Positions 37,231 through 44,674 of a stretch of 47,618 bases of DNA are shown in pieces (the first letter of the stretch is position 1; each line of letters begins with the position of its first letter). This DNA is from Streptomyces albicerus (lineage in GTDB: Bacteria; Actinomycetota; Actinomycetes; Streptomycetales; Streptomycetaceae). Position numbers and translations under genes: made by a program. The notes below the pieces were generated by a model. That model was not told where the DNA came from and searched no databases. It worked only from the letters and a program-made list of their open reading frames with translations. The stretch covers positions 1 through 47,618 of the forward strand of contig NZ_VWMY01000073.1 in assembly GCF_008905045.1 (NCBI RefSeq). Direction: 5' to 3'.

Positions 37231-37788
37231 ATGCTGCGCGGCATCGACGTAAGTGCCTACCAGTCGTCCTCGTACAACACCGAAGGTCTGTCCTTCGTCT
37301 TCGTCAAGGCCACGGAAGGCCGGACGTACGTCAACCCGAAACTGAGCGCGCAGACGAAGAGGGCCCGGGACGCCGGATGCGTGGTCGGCTTCTACCACTT
37401 CCTCTGGCCGGGCAACCTCACGGCCCAGGCCGAGTACTTCGTCAGCAAGGCCCCGGAGAAGGCGGGCGACATCCTGGCCGTCGACTGGGAGACGACGAGC
37501 GACGGCACCCACGCGAGCAACGCCGAGAAGGACCGCTTCATCCGCAAGGTGAAGGAACTGCGGCCGAACCATCGGGTGATTTTGTACGCGAACAGGAACT
37601 ACTGGTTGAACGTCGACACCACCTCGTATGCCGGTGACGGCCTCTGGATCGCCGACTATGTGACCGCCGGCAAGCCCCGCATCCAGGCGAAGTGGCGCTT
37701 CCACCAGTACACCGACGATCCGCTGGACAAGAACGTGGCGGACTTCGAGAGCAAGGCTGCCCTGCGCGAGTGGGCGACGAGCGCCTAA
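37231..37788 (+). CDS. Glycoside hydrolase family 25 lysozyme without signal peptide
   Basis: A 185-aa GH25 (Chalaropsis-type) muramidase that would cleave the glycan strands of peptidoglycan. Family motifs are RGIDVSAYQ (D6), FVKATEG, VGFYHFLWP and the catalytic AVDWE (D85, E87), followed by YANRNYWLN, DGLWIADY and FHQYTDD. There is no signal peptide and no binding domain, unlike secreted Streptomyces GH25 enzymes; phage endolysins look like this. The ATG at 37231 has GGAGG 8 nt upstream. The gene ends 5 bp from the convergent HNH gene, so the two stops almost touch with no terminator between them. Possibly an isolated phage-derived gene. Confidence 0.88.
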   Translation: MLRGIDVSAYQSSSYNTEGLSFVFVKATEGRTYVNPKLSAQTKRARDAGCVVGFYHFLWPGNLTAQAEYFVSKAPEKAGDILAVDWETTSDGTHASNAEKDRFIRKVKELRPNHRVILYANRNYWLNVDTTSYAGDGLWIADYVTAGKPRIQAKWRFHQYTDDPLDKNVADFESKAALREWATSA

Positions 37789-37793
37789 CGCCC

Positions 37794-38570
37794 TTACTCA
37801 CGTAAGGGGGCGGCCAGTTCCTCGCGGAGTCGCTTCGCCGGTGGATTGTGGATGTAGCTGTTCAGCCAGTCGAAAGTACGGAGGCTGGGCGGGAGAGATT
37901 CGTACCAGGCAAGACCATAGAGGTTGCACTTCGTACAGACGAGAGCACGCACGCACTCCCCGCAGCTCCGCCTGCCCGGGCAGCACGCATGGTCATGGTC
38001 GATGTGCATGACCCCTCTCCCGCCGGCATCGGCAGTTCCGCATACCGCGCAGTTCCCTCCCTGGTACCGCAAGAGCAACTCGAGGAACTCCTTAGTCACG
38101 TTGTAGTGACTCAGCCGAACGCGTTCGGCGTTGCACGGCTTGCAATAGGGTCTTGGCGCACCTGCCGCGTTGAGCACCGAATACTCCGACACGGGCTTGT
38201 TCTCGCCGCACCCAAGGCAGGCGATGATCCCGCTTTCGACCATCGCCCTGTAGACGCCGTTATCCCGCCTTTTGCGCAGAGGAGACAACGGCCTTCCCGC
38301 CCTTCGCTGGTTGTAGTGAGCGGTGCAGAGCCCTGTGGCCCGCACCGCTCTCCCGCACCCATCGAATTGGCATGGCCTGTAACTCGCTTGTTCGGCAATG
38401 CGGCTCTTGATGGGAGCGAGATCCCTGCCACGCCGAAGCTGTGCGTAGTGGGCACTGCACAGCCGTCCCGTAAAGGTGTGCCGCTCCGATGACCGGCCGC
38501 AGGCCCATCCGCTCCCCTCGGCCACACACAATCTGCCCGACTCGACACGCCCACCCTCGATAGAACTCAT
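37794..38570 (-). CDS. HNH nuclease of the endonuclease VII type with N-terminal zinc-finger repeats
   Basis: A 258-aa protein. The C-terminal ~100 residues match the recombination endonuclease VII pattern: YNVTKEFLELLLRYQGGNCAVC, the HIDHDH core (189-194) and ALVCTKCN (212-215), with zinc cysteines C174, C177, C212 and C215. Upstream are two related modules (C15/C24/C38/H41 and C67/C72/C82/H85, each ending LCxAHYxQxRRxGRxL) and a C118/C121/C143/C146 ribbon. Such proteins are common in phages and mobile DNA, where they cut branched or target DNA. The codon use looks less GC-biased than its neighbours, supporting transfer. ATG at 38568-38570. It ends at the GH25 gene and lies next to the transposon. 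Confidence 0.85.
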   Translation of the reverse strand: MSSIEGGRVESGRLCVAEGSGWACGRSSERHTFTGRLCSAHYAQLRRGRDLAPIKSRIAEQASYRPCQFDGCGRAVRATGLCTAHYNQRRAGRPLSPLRKRRDNGVYRAMVESGIIACLGCGENKPVSEYSVLNAAGAPRPYCKPCNAERVRLSHYNVTKEFLELLLRYQGGNCAVCGTADAGGRGVMHIDHDHACCPGRRSCGECVRALVCTKCNLYGLAWYESLPPSLRTFDWLNSYIHNPPAKRLREELAAPLRE

Positions 38571-38625
38571 GATCGGATGAACGAGCCGGGCCGATCACGA
38601 GTTACGCCCGAAAACCCGCCATCCG

Positions 38626-38640
38626 CTAGGCCGTGTTTTA
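38626..38640. repeat. Left terminal inverted repeat of the IS5-type unit
   Basis: CTAGGCCGTGTTTTA is the exact reverse complement of 40649-40663. The outer CTAG (38626-38629) is the probable target-site duplication. The last three bases form the TAA stop of the MerR gene. Confidence 0.9.
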
Positions 38641-39549
38641 GCTAGCGGGTGAGTCTTGGGCGGATAGTTCTTCGGCCAGTTCCATACAGCGCAGACGGGC
38701 TGGGGAGAAGTCGTAGGGCATCTTGCCGATGGCTTCGAACACGCTCATGGAGTCAGCCTCCCGCCTGCCAGAGCTGAGGTCGGCCTCGTCCTCGCCGTCA
38801 TCGGCGGTGGCAGGGTGCAAAGTGTCCCAGGCGTCGAAAAGGTCATCGTCGTCCTTCCCCAGGCCGGACTCCTCGATGACGGCCTGCAGGGCGCTTTCGA
38901 AGGCGTGCCGCTCGACGGCCACCTGAGCCACCCGTGGATCATCGACGGCGACGCTGTCATCGAGTGCCTCCTCGGCGTCATCGATGCGGTCGGAATCCTC
39001 CCGCAGAGTGGGATGCGTGGCCAGGACGACGAAGCGGGTGGCCTGGACGGCCGCGCCGAGCGGGCCGAAGATCCGCTCAGTGACCAGCAGACTGTCCAGG
39101 TCCGCCTGACGCAGGGAGCCCTCGGGCAGGCTCTTGAGACGGTCGGTGACGAAGTCGGAGAGCAGGCCCATCCGGCTGCCTTCGGTGCGCATCCGCTGCA
39201 CAGCGGTCCGCTGCCGCCGCAATTCCGCCTCCTGCTCGGCGAGGGTTTCCTCCAACCGCTCCAGGATGCCCGCGATACCGTCTCCGCTGTCCGCACCGGC
39301 GGAAGCCGTGCCGGTGGTAAAGGCGTCACGGATGTCGTCCAGGGCGATCCCGGCATCGGCCATCTTGCGAATCCACAGCAGTCGGATCATGTCCTCGTAC
39401 CCGTAGCGGCGGCGGTCATCGCCGCCCCGCTCAGGCTCGGGGAGCAGGCCGATCTCGTGGTAATGGCGAACCGCCCGCGGCGTGGTGCCGGCGAAGGCCG
39501 CCGCGTCACCGATCTTGACCTGGCGGGGTGGCATGAAGGACGCATGCAT
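38638..39549 (-). CDS. MerR-family transcriptional regulator inside the IS5-type unit
   Basis: A 303-aa regulator with an N-terminal MerR helix-turn-helix and wing (~10-80: KIGDAAAFAGTTPRAVRHYH, GLLPEPERG, RRRYGYEDM), a coiled coil (~115-150: LERLEETLAEQEAELRRQRT) and a long C-terminal domain ending FSPARLRCMELAEELSAQDS. There are no cysteines in metal-binding positions, so the effector is probably organic. The ATG at 39547-39549 follows GAGGAAAGG. Its TAA stop lies in the terminal inverted repeat. The 179-bp upstream region holds GGACGTAAGTCC (39577-39588), a possible operator. Confidence 0.85.
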   Translation of the reverse strand: MHASFMPPRQVKIGDAAAFAGTTPRAVRHYHEIGLLPEPERGGDDRRRYGYEDMIRLLWIRKMADAGIALDDIRDAFTTGTASAGADSGDGIAGILERLEETLAEQEAELRRQRTAVQRMRTEGSRMGLLSDFVTDRLKSLPEGSLRQADLDSLLVTERIFGPLGAAVQATRFVVLATHPTLREDSDRIDDAEEALDDSVAVDDPRVAQVAVERHAFESALQAVIEESGLGKDDDDLFDAWDTLHPATADDGEDEADLSSGRREADSMSVFEAIGKMPYDFSPARLRCMELAEELSAQDSPAS

Positions 39550-39728
39550 GAGCAGGGACCTTTCCTCAAGGGACCGGGACGTAAGTCCACCGGACCACAT
39601 GCCGCTACGGAAGGTGCAACCCCATACACACCGCCCCGCGCCAATGCCAGGAAACGCGCTCTTCCTCCGTAATGACCGCAGGCCCGTCCTTTCCTGCTGG
39701 GGCATCCGCACGACGGCAGGCTGAGGGT

Positions 39729-40635
39729 TCACAGCCACTGATGAATCGCCGCGACCTGAACCGTCGCCTCGAACCGAACCGCAAGTTTGTCGAACCGGGT
39801 CGCCACGGCCCGGTGCTGCTTGAGACGGCTGATCCCGCATTCGACCGCATGCCGGGCCTTGTAGTCCTCGCGGTCGAAGACGGGCGGACGGCCACCGCCA
39901 CGGCCGCGGCGCCTGCGGTTGCGGTTGCGGACCTGATCGACCGGCTCAGGAATCGTGCACCTGATGCCACGTCTGCGCAGGTAGGCGCGATTCGCGCGTG
40001 AAGAGTACGCCTAAATCGCCTCGCACCCGCAGCGGGCGGCTTCTCGGCCGGCCGGCACCAGGCCGGGCCACCCCGATCGCGTTCAGGACCGGCTCGAACT
40101 GCGGACTGTCACCGCGCTGCCCGGCGGTGATCAGCAGCGACAACGGCTTCTGTCCCTGCTCACACGCCAGATGAATCTTCGTGGTGAACCCGCCTCGCGA
40201 CCCGCCCAGTCCATGGTCTTCAGGTTCGGCGCTCACTCCGCCCGGCGGTTCCTTCTGCACAGCACCGCGCCGGCGGGCACCGGCAGCATGCTGGTGTGCC
40301 CGGCAGAAGGTGGAGTCGACATTGACCTCCCAGAAGATCAGCCCGGCCGCATCAGCCCTCGCCTGCCACAACGTCAACAGCCGGGCCCACACACCCCGAC
40401 GCTGCCATCTCCGGAACAGGCCATACACCGTCTGCCACGGTCCGTACTCGAACGGCAGGTCCCGCCACGGAACTCCGGTCCGAACCCGCCACCGCACACC
40501 GTCTACCAGCCGCCGACAGCCAGGCCACCTGCGACTTATGCCCACCGCAGGCAGCAACGACTCCAGCACCGACCACTGCTCATCAGAAAGATCCCCTCGC
40601 CCCACATCTTGATCATCACCGTGCAGGGCGCGCAC
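39729..40635 (-). pseudogene. IS5-family DDE transposase, frameshifted
   Basis: The N-terminal part (from GTG at 40633-40635) has the DUF4096-like LSDEQWSVLESLLP, WRVRTGVPWRDLPFEYGPW and the first catalytic aspartate in NVDSTFCRAHQH. Near 40009-40025 the frame shifts by +1: the expected RADKAYSSRANRAYL is read as RGDLGVLFTRES, while AYSSRANRAYLRRRGI continues in the next frame, where a TAG also lies just before it. The second frame then runs through PVFDREDYKARHAVECGISR to IHQWL and TGA at 39729-39731, including the catalytic glutamate. All three DDE residues are encoded, but not in one frame, so the enzyme is probably dead. Confidence 0.85.
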
Positions 40636-40648
40636 AGGAATCCGAACC

Positions 40649-40663
40649 TAAAACACGGCCTAG
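40649..40663. repeat. Right terminal inverted repeat of the IS5-type unit
   Basis: TAAAACACGGCCTAG mirrors 38626-38640 perfectly. The terminal CTAG (40660-40663) provides the TAG stop of the adjacent oxidoreductase. Confidence 0.9.
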
Positions 40664-41667
40664 ATCCGTACCACGATCTTGCCCGTGTGCTCATTGCTCT
40701 CCATCAGGCGGTGTGCGTCCTGGATGCGGTCGAGCCCGTCGAAGACCTCGCCGATCACCGGCCGGAAACCGCCGTCGCGCAGGCCGGCGTTGAGGAAGGC
40801 CGTGGAGCGGCGCCGACCGCCCGGCGTGGTGATCAGGGCGAAGTTCGCGTACGTGTGGACGGTGACGGGCCAGTTCCAGGGGAGCTCGGCGGGGCGCGGG
40901 TCGAGCCAGCCGTACCAGACGACCGTGCCGCCCTCGGCGAGCGCGTCGCCCAGCGGGCGGAAGGCGGGCCCGCCGATCGCGTCGAAGATCACCTCGACCC
41001 CGCGGCCGCCGGTGAGTCGTCTGGTCTCCTTGGCCACCGTCTCCGCACCCGAGCCGCCCGACACGATCACGTGCTCCGCGCCCAGGTCGAGCAGCTGTTG
41101 CCGCTTCGCCTCGGTGCGGGTCGTGGCGAGCGGGATCGCGCCGATACGGCGGGCGACCTGGATCGCGGCGGTGCCGACACCGCTGGACGCGCCAGTGATC
41201 AGCACATGGTCGCCGGGTTTCGTCCCGGCCGTTTCCAGCAGCGCCCCGTACGCGGTCGTGTACGTCAGCCAGGCGGCGGCCCCCGTGACCGCGTCCACCG
41301 ACTCCGGGCGCCGTACGACCGCGGTCTCGGGCAGCACGACCCGCTCGGCGTACACACCCTGTGCACTCATCTCGATGCCGGGCCCGGTCATCACGAGGTC
41401 CCCGCCGGCGAGTTCGGTGACGCCCTCGCCGACGGCCTCGATCACGCCGGAGGCCTCGTAGCCGAGGCGGGAGGCGGGCAGGGAGGGCTGGTAGTAGTAA
41501 GTCCCGGCGCGGAACAGGGCTTCGGCGCGGTTCAGCCCCAACGCCTCGACGCGGACGAGGACTTCACCGACTCCGGGGTCGGGTACTTCGGCGTCCTCGA
41601 TCTTCAGGACTTCAGGCCCGCCGAGTTCATGAAAAAGCACGGTCCGTGCGGTAGTTGGCATACCCAT
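40660..41667 (-). CDS. Zinc-type alcohol dehydrogenase / NADPH:quinone oxidoreductase family protein
   Basis: A 335-aa MDR-superfamily oxidoreductase. It has the GroES-like N-terminal domain (~10-130, GPEVLKIEDAEVPDPGVGEVLV, LGYEASGVIEAVGEGV) and a Rossmann domain with VLITGASSGVGTAAIQVAR. The catalytic and structural zinc cysteines are absent, pointing to a quinone or enoyl reductase. ATG at 41665-41667 is chosen, with a second ATG two codons on. It is divergent from the AraC regulator, probably its controller. Its TAG stop is part of the CTAG where the IS5-type unit inserted, so the protein end was kept. Confidence 0.9.
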   Translation of the reverse strand: MGMPTTARTVLFHELGGPEVLKIEDAEVPDPGVGEVLVRVEALGLNRAEALFRAGTYYYQPSLPASRLGYEASGVIEAVGEGVTELAGGDLVMTGPGIEMSAQGVYAERVVLPETAVVRRPESVDAVTGAAAWLTYTTAYGALLETAGTKPGDHVLITGASSGVGTAAIQVARRIGAIPLATTRTEAKRQQLLDLGAEHVIVSGGSGAETVAKETRRLTGGRGVEVIFDAIGGPAFRPLGDALAEGGTVVWYGWLDPRPAELPWNWPVTVHTYANFALITTPGGRRRSTAFLNAGLRDGGFRPVIGEVFDGLDRIQDAHRLMESNEHTGKIVVRI

Positions 41668-41682
41668 GACGCTAGAAGCAGG

Positions 41683-41736
41683 CGGCGAGACGATCCATGT
41701 CCACTGATCTCGATTTCCTGTCCGCACGTCTCGCCG
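41683..41736. promoter_or_regulatory. Long-spaced inverted repeat in the oxidoreductase/araC divergent promoter
   Basis: CGGCGAGACG (41683-41692) and CGTCTCGCCG (41727-41736) are perfectly inverted, 44 bp centre to centre, about four helical turns. They lie between the divergent starts and are candidate half-sites for the AraC-type regulator. Confidence 0.55.
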
Positions 41737-41763
41737 GGCGAACGGGCCTCTAGAGTCAGGGAC

Positions 41764-42690
41764 ATGGACGTACTGAGTGACGCCATCGCCGCGATGCGCG
41801 CCGGGCGGCCGCACTCCTCCCGACAGGCCAAGTACGCGCCCTGGGGCTTGGAGTTCGAGCCGTCCGCCGGTGCCGGGTTCCATGTGGTGCTGCAGGGTTC
41901 GGCGTGGCTGATTCCCCGGGAGGGCCAGCCGGTGGCGCTCGGGCCCGGCGACGTGGTGTTCCTGGCCCACGGGCGCGGGCACGGGCTGGCCAGCGATCCC
42001 GGCGTACCGCTGGAGGAGGTCCGGCTGCGGGAGGACGGCACCTGGCCCGAACCCACACCCGCCGCGGAGCACTCGGGCGAGGGCCCCGCCACCGTGCTGC
42101 TGTGCGGTGCGTACCAGCTGAACCGCGCCCGGGCGCACCCCCTTCTCTCCGAGCTGCCGGAAGTCGTCCACCTCCCCGCCCGGATCGGCGCGCACCGCTC
42201 CCTGCGCACGGCCGTCGAACTCCTCGGTACGGAACTGGAGGACCCGCAGCCCGGCTCGGACACGATCCTCACGTCCCTCCTGGACACACTCCTGCTCTAC
42301 ATGCTGCGCGCCTGGTGGCAGCGCGAGCGCCACGGCTCCGGTCATCCCACGGGCTGGTCCGCTGCCCTCGCCGACCCGGCCGTGACGGCCGCCCTCCACG
42401 CCATCCACGAGGACCCGTCCCGCCCCTGGACGGTCGAACAGCTCGCCCTCGGCGCGGGACAGTCCCGCGCGACCTTCGCCCGCCACTTCACCGCCCTGGT
42501 GGGCCGTCCCCCGCTCGCCTACCTCACCTGGTGGCGCATGACGACCGCCGGCCGCCTCCTCCGCGAGTCCGACACGCCTCTCCGCCTGGTCGCCCAGCAC
42601 ACCGGCTACACCTCGGAGTTCGCCTTCGCCAAGGCCTTCAAGCGGGAGTACGGGGTGGCGCCGGGGCAGTACCGGAAACAGGCGTCCTGA
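41764..42690 (+). CDS. AraC-family transcriptional regulator (cupin type)
   Basis: A 308-aa regulator with an N-terminal cupin-like sensor domain (AraC_binding_2 type; HVVLQGSAWLIP, LGPGDVVFLAHGRGHGL) and a C-terminal double helix-turn-helix (~215-305: WTVEQLALGAGQSRATFARH, PLRLVAQHTGYTSEFAFAKA). The ATG at 41764 follows CAGGGAC. It is divergent from the quinone oxidoreductase-type gene, the usual layout for an AraC regulator and its target. A 15-bp terminator hairpin follows. Confidence 0.93.
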   Translation: MDVLSDAIAAMRAGRPHSSRQAKYAPWGLEFEPSAGAGFHVVLQGSAWLIPREGQPVALGPGDVVFLAHGRGHGLASDPGVPLEEVRLREDGTWPEPTPAAEHSGEGPATVLLCGAYQLNRARAHPLLSELPEVVHLPARIGAHRSLRTAVELLGTELEDPQPGSDTILTSLLDTLLLYMLRAWWQRERHGSGHPTGWSAALADPAVTAALHAIHEDPSRPWTVEQLALGAGQSRATFARHFTALVGRPPLAYLTWWRMTTAGRLLRESDTPLRLVAQHTGYTSEFAFAKAFKREYGVAPGQYRKQAS

Positions 42691-42712
42691 GCGCGGGCCG
42701 CCCGGACATGGC

Positions 42713-42745
42713 GAAGGGGTGTCCGGCACGGCCGGACACCCCTTC
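42713..42745. terminator. Bidirectional terminator between araC and the EF-hand gene
   Basis: A perfect 15-bp stem (42713-42727 with 42731-42745, loop ACG) lies 22 bp after the araC stop and 8 bp after the convergent EF-hand gene. Confidence 0.9.
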
Positions 42746-42753
42746 CGCTCCGC

Positions 42754-42966
42754 CTACTTGTCCAGGTGGGACCAGAACTCGTCGAACGAGAGCAGTTTGT
42801 CGCCGTTGAGGTCCTGCGCGGCGATGACCGCCTCGGCGACCGACTCGGTGACGTTCCAGTCGCCGCCCTGGGCCAGGGCCTTCTTGAACTCGGCGGCGGT
42901 GATGTAGCCGTCCCCGTCCACGTCGATGCGCTCGAACGCCTTGCGTGCTTCCTCGATGTCCGCCAC
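42754..42966 (-). CDS. cabD: EF-hand calcium-binding protein (CabD-like)
   Basis: A 70-aa protein made of two EF-hands. Loop 1 is residues 15-26 (DVDGDGYITAAE) with D15, D17, D19, T23 and E26; loop 2 is 52-63 (DLNGDKLLSFDE) with D52, N54, D56, S60 and E63. Both have complete calcium ligands. It is half a calmodulin and may dimerise or buffer calcium. From memory S. coelicolor SCO5464 in this position was described as CabD. The GTG at 42964-42966 follows AAGGGG. Confidence 0.9.
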   Translation of the reverse strand: MADIEEARKAFERIDVDGDGYITAAEFKKALAQGGDWNVTESVAEAVIAAQDLNGDKLLSFDEFWSHLDK

Positions 42967-43008
42967 CGGGTCCGCCCCTTCTCATGTGCAGTACTGACTG
43001 GGGTCAGA

Positions 43009-43952
43009 TTAACTGCCGAGGTGAGCGCGGAGTGCGGCGACCACCCACCCGAACTCCCCCGTGTGCGGCGGCTTGGGTTCCCGGCCCCTGATGATCGACG
43101 CCAGCTCTCGGTAGCGGGCGGCCTCCGTCCAGGAGCCCGCCTCAAGCCGTTCCAGGGCGGCGACCCGATCCTGGTCGCCCAGGAGATCGTCCAGGACCGC
43201 GGCTGCCTCGGGTGCGTCCGGCGCGATGCCCTGTTCGCGAGCCCGGCCCACCGCCTCGACCACGCGCCCGGCGAACCCGAGCGAGGCGCCCTCCGAGGTG
43301 TCCGGGCCTCGACCGCGGGCGTTGAACTCGATCACCTCGCGCATCCGCACCCGGAAGTCCGGGTCCTGCATCAGCTCGGCCAGCTCCACCCACGCGTCGA
43401 CCTGTTCGGTCGTGGGATCGTCCGGCAGGTCGATCGCGGTGTGCCGCATACGGTTGCGGATCGCGAGGTCCGCCGCGTCGAGGCCGCCGAACACCTCGTC
43501 GACGAAGTCCTCGATGATCCGCCTCCGCTCGGCGGCCGACAGTCGCGCCAGTTCGGGGGTCTGGGGGTATCCCCCAGAAAGCACAGCATGAGGGTCATCT
43601 CCTCCGCGGTCGAGCCGCGTCGCGCCACGGTCGACAGCACCGCCCGGGTCACCTTCAGCGCCCGGATCTGCGCATCCAGGGCCGTCACATACGTGGCCGC
43701 CACCTCCGCGACCGTCGTCTCGCCCGCCACCACCTGGCGTACGTGGTCCAGGCCGAGGCCCAGTTCCCGCAGCGTACGGATGACTTCGAGGCGGGCCACG
43801 GACGCGGCGTCGTACAGCCGGTAGCCGCCCGCCGAGCGGGTCACGGGCGGCAGGGCGCCCGCGTCCGACCAGTAGCGGATGGTGCGCACCGGCAGTCCGG
43901 TGCTCCGGGAGAGCTGCCCGATGGTGAGCAGCCCGGTGCCGTCGTCGATCAT
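43009..43952 (-). pseudogene. MerR-family regulator interrupted by a 32-bp palindromic insertion
   Basis: The first part (from 43952) has an intact MerR helix-turn-helix (LLTIGQLSRSTGLPVRTIRY, GGYRLYDAASV) to STAEEMTLM. The rest of the regulator (LARLSAAERRRIIEDFVDE to the end at 43009) is in another frame. Removing exactly 32 bp (43554-43585) restores one 303-aa frame reading TLMQLARLSAAERR. In the present frame the first part runs on as a nonsense tail to 43371. A GTG within the insertion (43582-43584) could start the second part as a separate 191-aa protein. Probably inactive, or split into a DNA-binding and an effector piece. Confidence 0.8.
43554..43585 (-). repeat. 32-bp palindromic insertion inside the MerR gene
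   Basis: The insertion contains the palindrome CTGGGGGTATCCCCCAG (43561-43577) preceded by CGGGGGT. The CGGGGGTCTGGGGG segment also occurs in the intergenic repeat at window position 34-47. Its length of 3n+2 breaks the frame. Confidence 0.75.
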
Positions 43953-44017
43953 GTCGTGGAGTCTGGGCCTTCCAGTGGGTGGAGACTCAAGGGCGAGCGA
44001 GGGGAAGGGGCGGCGCG

Positions 44018-44656
44018 GTGGCCGGCACTCTGCGGGACATTCTGGACGCGGCGGCTCGAGGAGTCTTCCCGCCGGCGGACGGCGGCATCACCGTCGTGCC
44101 GCAGCACTCTCATCGCGATGCCGGCGTCATCGCCTTCACCGCGCACTCCGTGGTCTTCACCGACGAGGAGGAAGGGTGGGTACGCGGGGCGCTGGCCCGG
44201 CTCGACTGCGATCCCCTCGCGGCGACCATGAATCCGCGGTTCCTGGCGGCGTTCATGGAGCGTACGGGGCGTACGACGGACACGGTCGACCTGCTGACGG
44301 TCGCCACGCCTCTGTCCGGTCCGCCGTCGATCGGCGTGACGGAACTCGACGATCCCGACCATCCCCGGGTCGCCCGCGCCCGCAAGCGGCGTGACGACGT
44401 GCGGGTGTGGGCCGTCGACGGGGGCGTACTCGTCCTGGGGCGCGGGGTCGCGGGGCGGCTCGAGGCCGCGATCGAGGTGGACGAGGGGGTACGGCACCGG
44501 GGGCTGGGGCGTGCGCTCGCCTCGGCGGCGCGACGGCTGAGCGGGGGCGAACCGGTCTGGGCGCAGCAGGCCGCCGGGAACGCCCGCAGCGTACGGGTGT
44601 TCCAGGCGGCCGGGTTCCGCCCGGTCGGGGCGGAGGCGCTACTCGTCGCTCACTGA
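44018..44656 (+). CDS. GNAT-family N-acetyltransferase-like protein
   Basis: A 212-aa protein. The C-terminal ~90 residues have the GNAT acetyl-CoA binding motif VDEGVRHRGLGRALASAARR and the later NARSVRVFQAAGFRPVGAE. The N-terminal ~110 residues are a less familiar GNAT-associated region. The substrate is unknown. The GTG at 44018 follows a G-rich stretch (GAGGGGAAGGGG). It is divergent from the broken MerR gene and convergent with the toxin-like gene 18 bp away. It is not recognisable as an immunity protein. Confidence 0.82.
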   Translation: MAGTLRDILDAAARGVFPPADGGITVVPQHSHRDAGVIAFTAHSVVFTDEEEGWVRGALARLDCDPLAATMNPRFLAAFMERTGRTTDTVDLLTVATPLSGPPSIGVTELDDPDHPRVARARKRRDDVRVWAVDGGVLVLGRGVAGRLEAAIEVDEGVRHRGLGRALASAARRLSGGEPVWAQQAAGNARSVRVFQAAGFRPVGAEALLVAH

Positions 44657-44674
44657 CTCGGTCGGCTCACCGGG

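Larger units (their letters stand above)
38630..40659 (-). mobile_element. 2.03-kb IS5-family-like unit carrying a MerR gene and a frameshifted transposase
   Basis: Perfect inverted ends (GCCGTGTTTTA inside, with CTAG outside on both sides) bound 2030 bp with two minus-strand genes: a DDE transposase of the IS5 type, now frameshifted, and an intact MerR regulator. IS5-family elements are normally ~0.85-1.3 kb with only the transposase, so the MerR gene is either a passenger or was captured by a remote surrogate end. No inverted repeat is seen directly after the transposase stop (39729). The right end sits exactly at the TAG stop of the oxidoreductase gene. Confidence 0.72.

Noticed and set aside
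37231..40663. Intact prophage or integrative element
   Set aside because: No integrase, structural genes, tRNA attachment site or long direct repeats were found. Only a GH25 gene, an HNH gene and an IS-type unit are present.
43009..43952. Programmed ribosomal frameshift in the MerR gene
   Set aside because: No slippery heptamer is visible, and removal of a precise 32-bp palindromic segment explains the frame change better.
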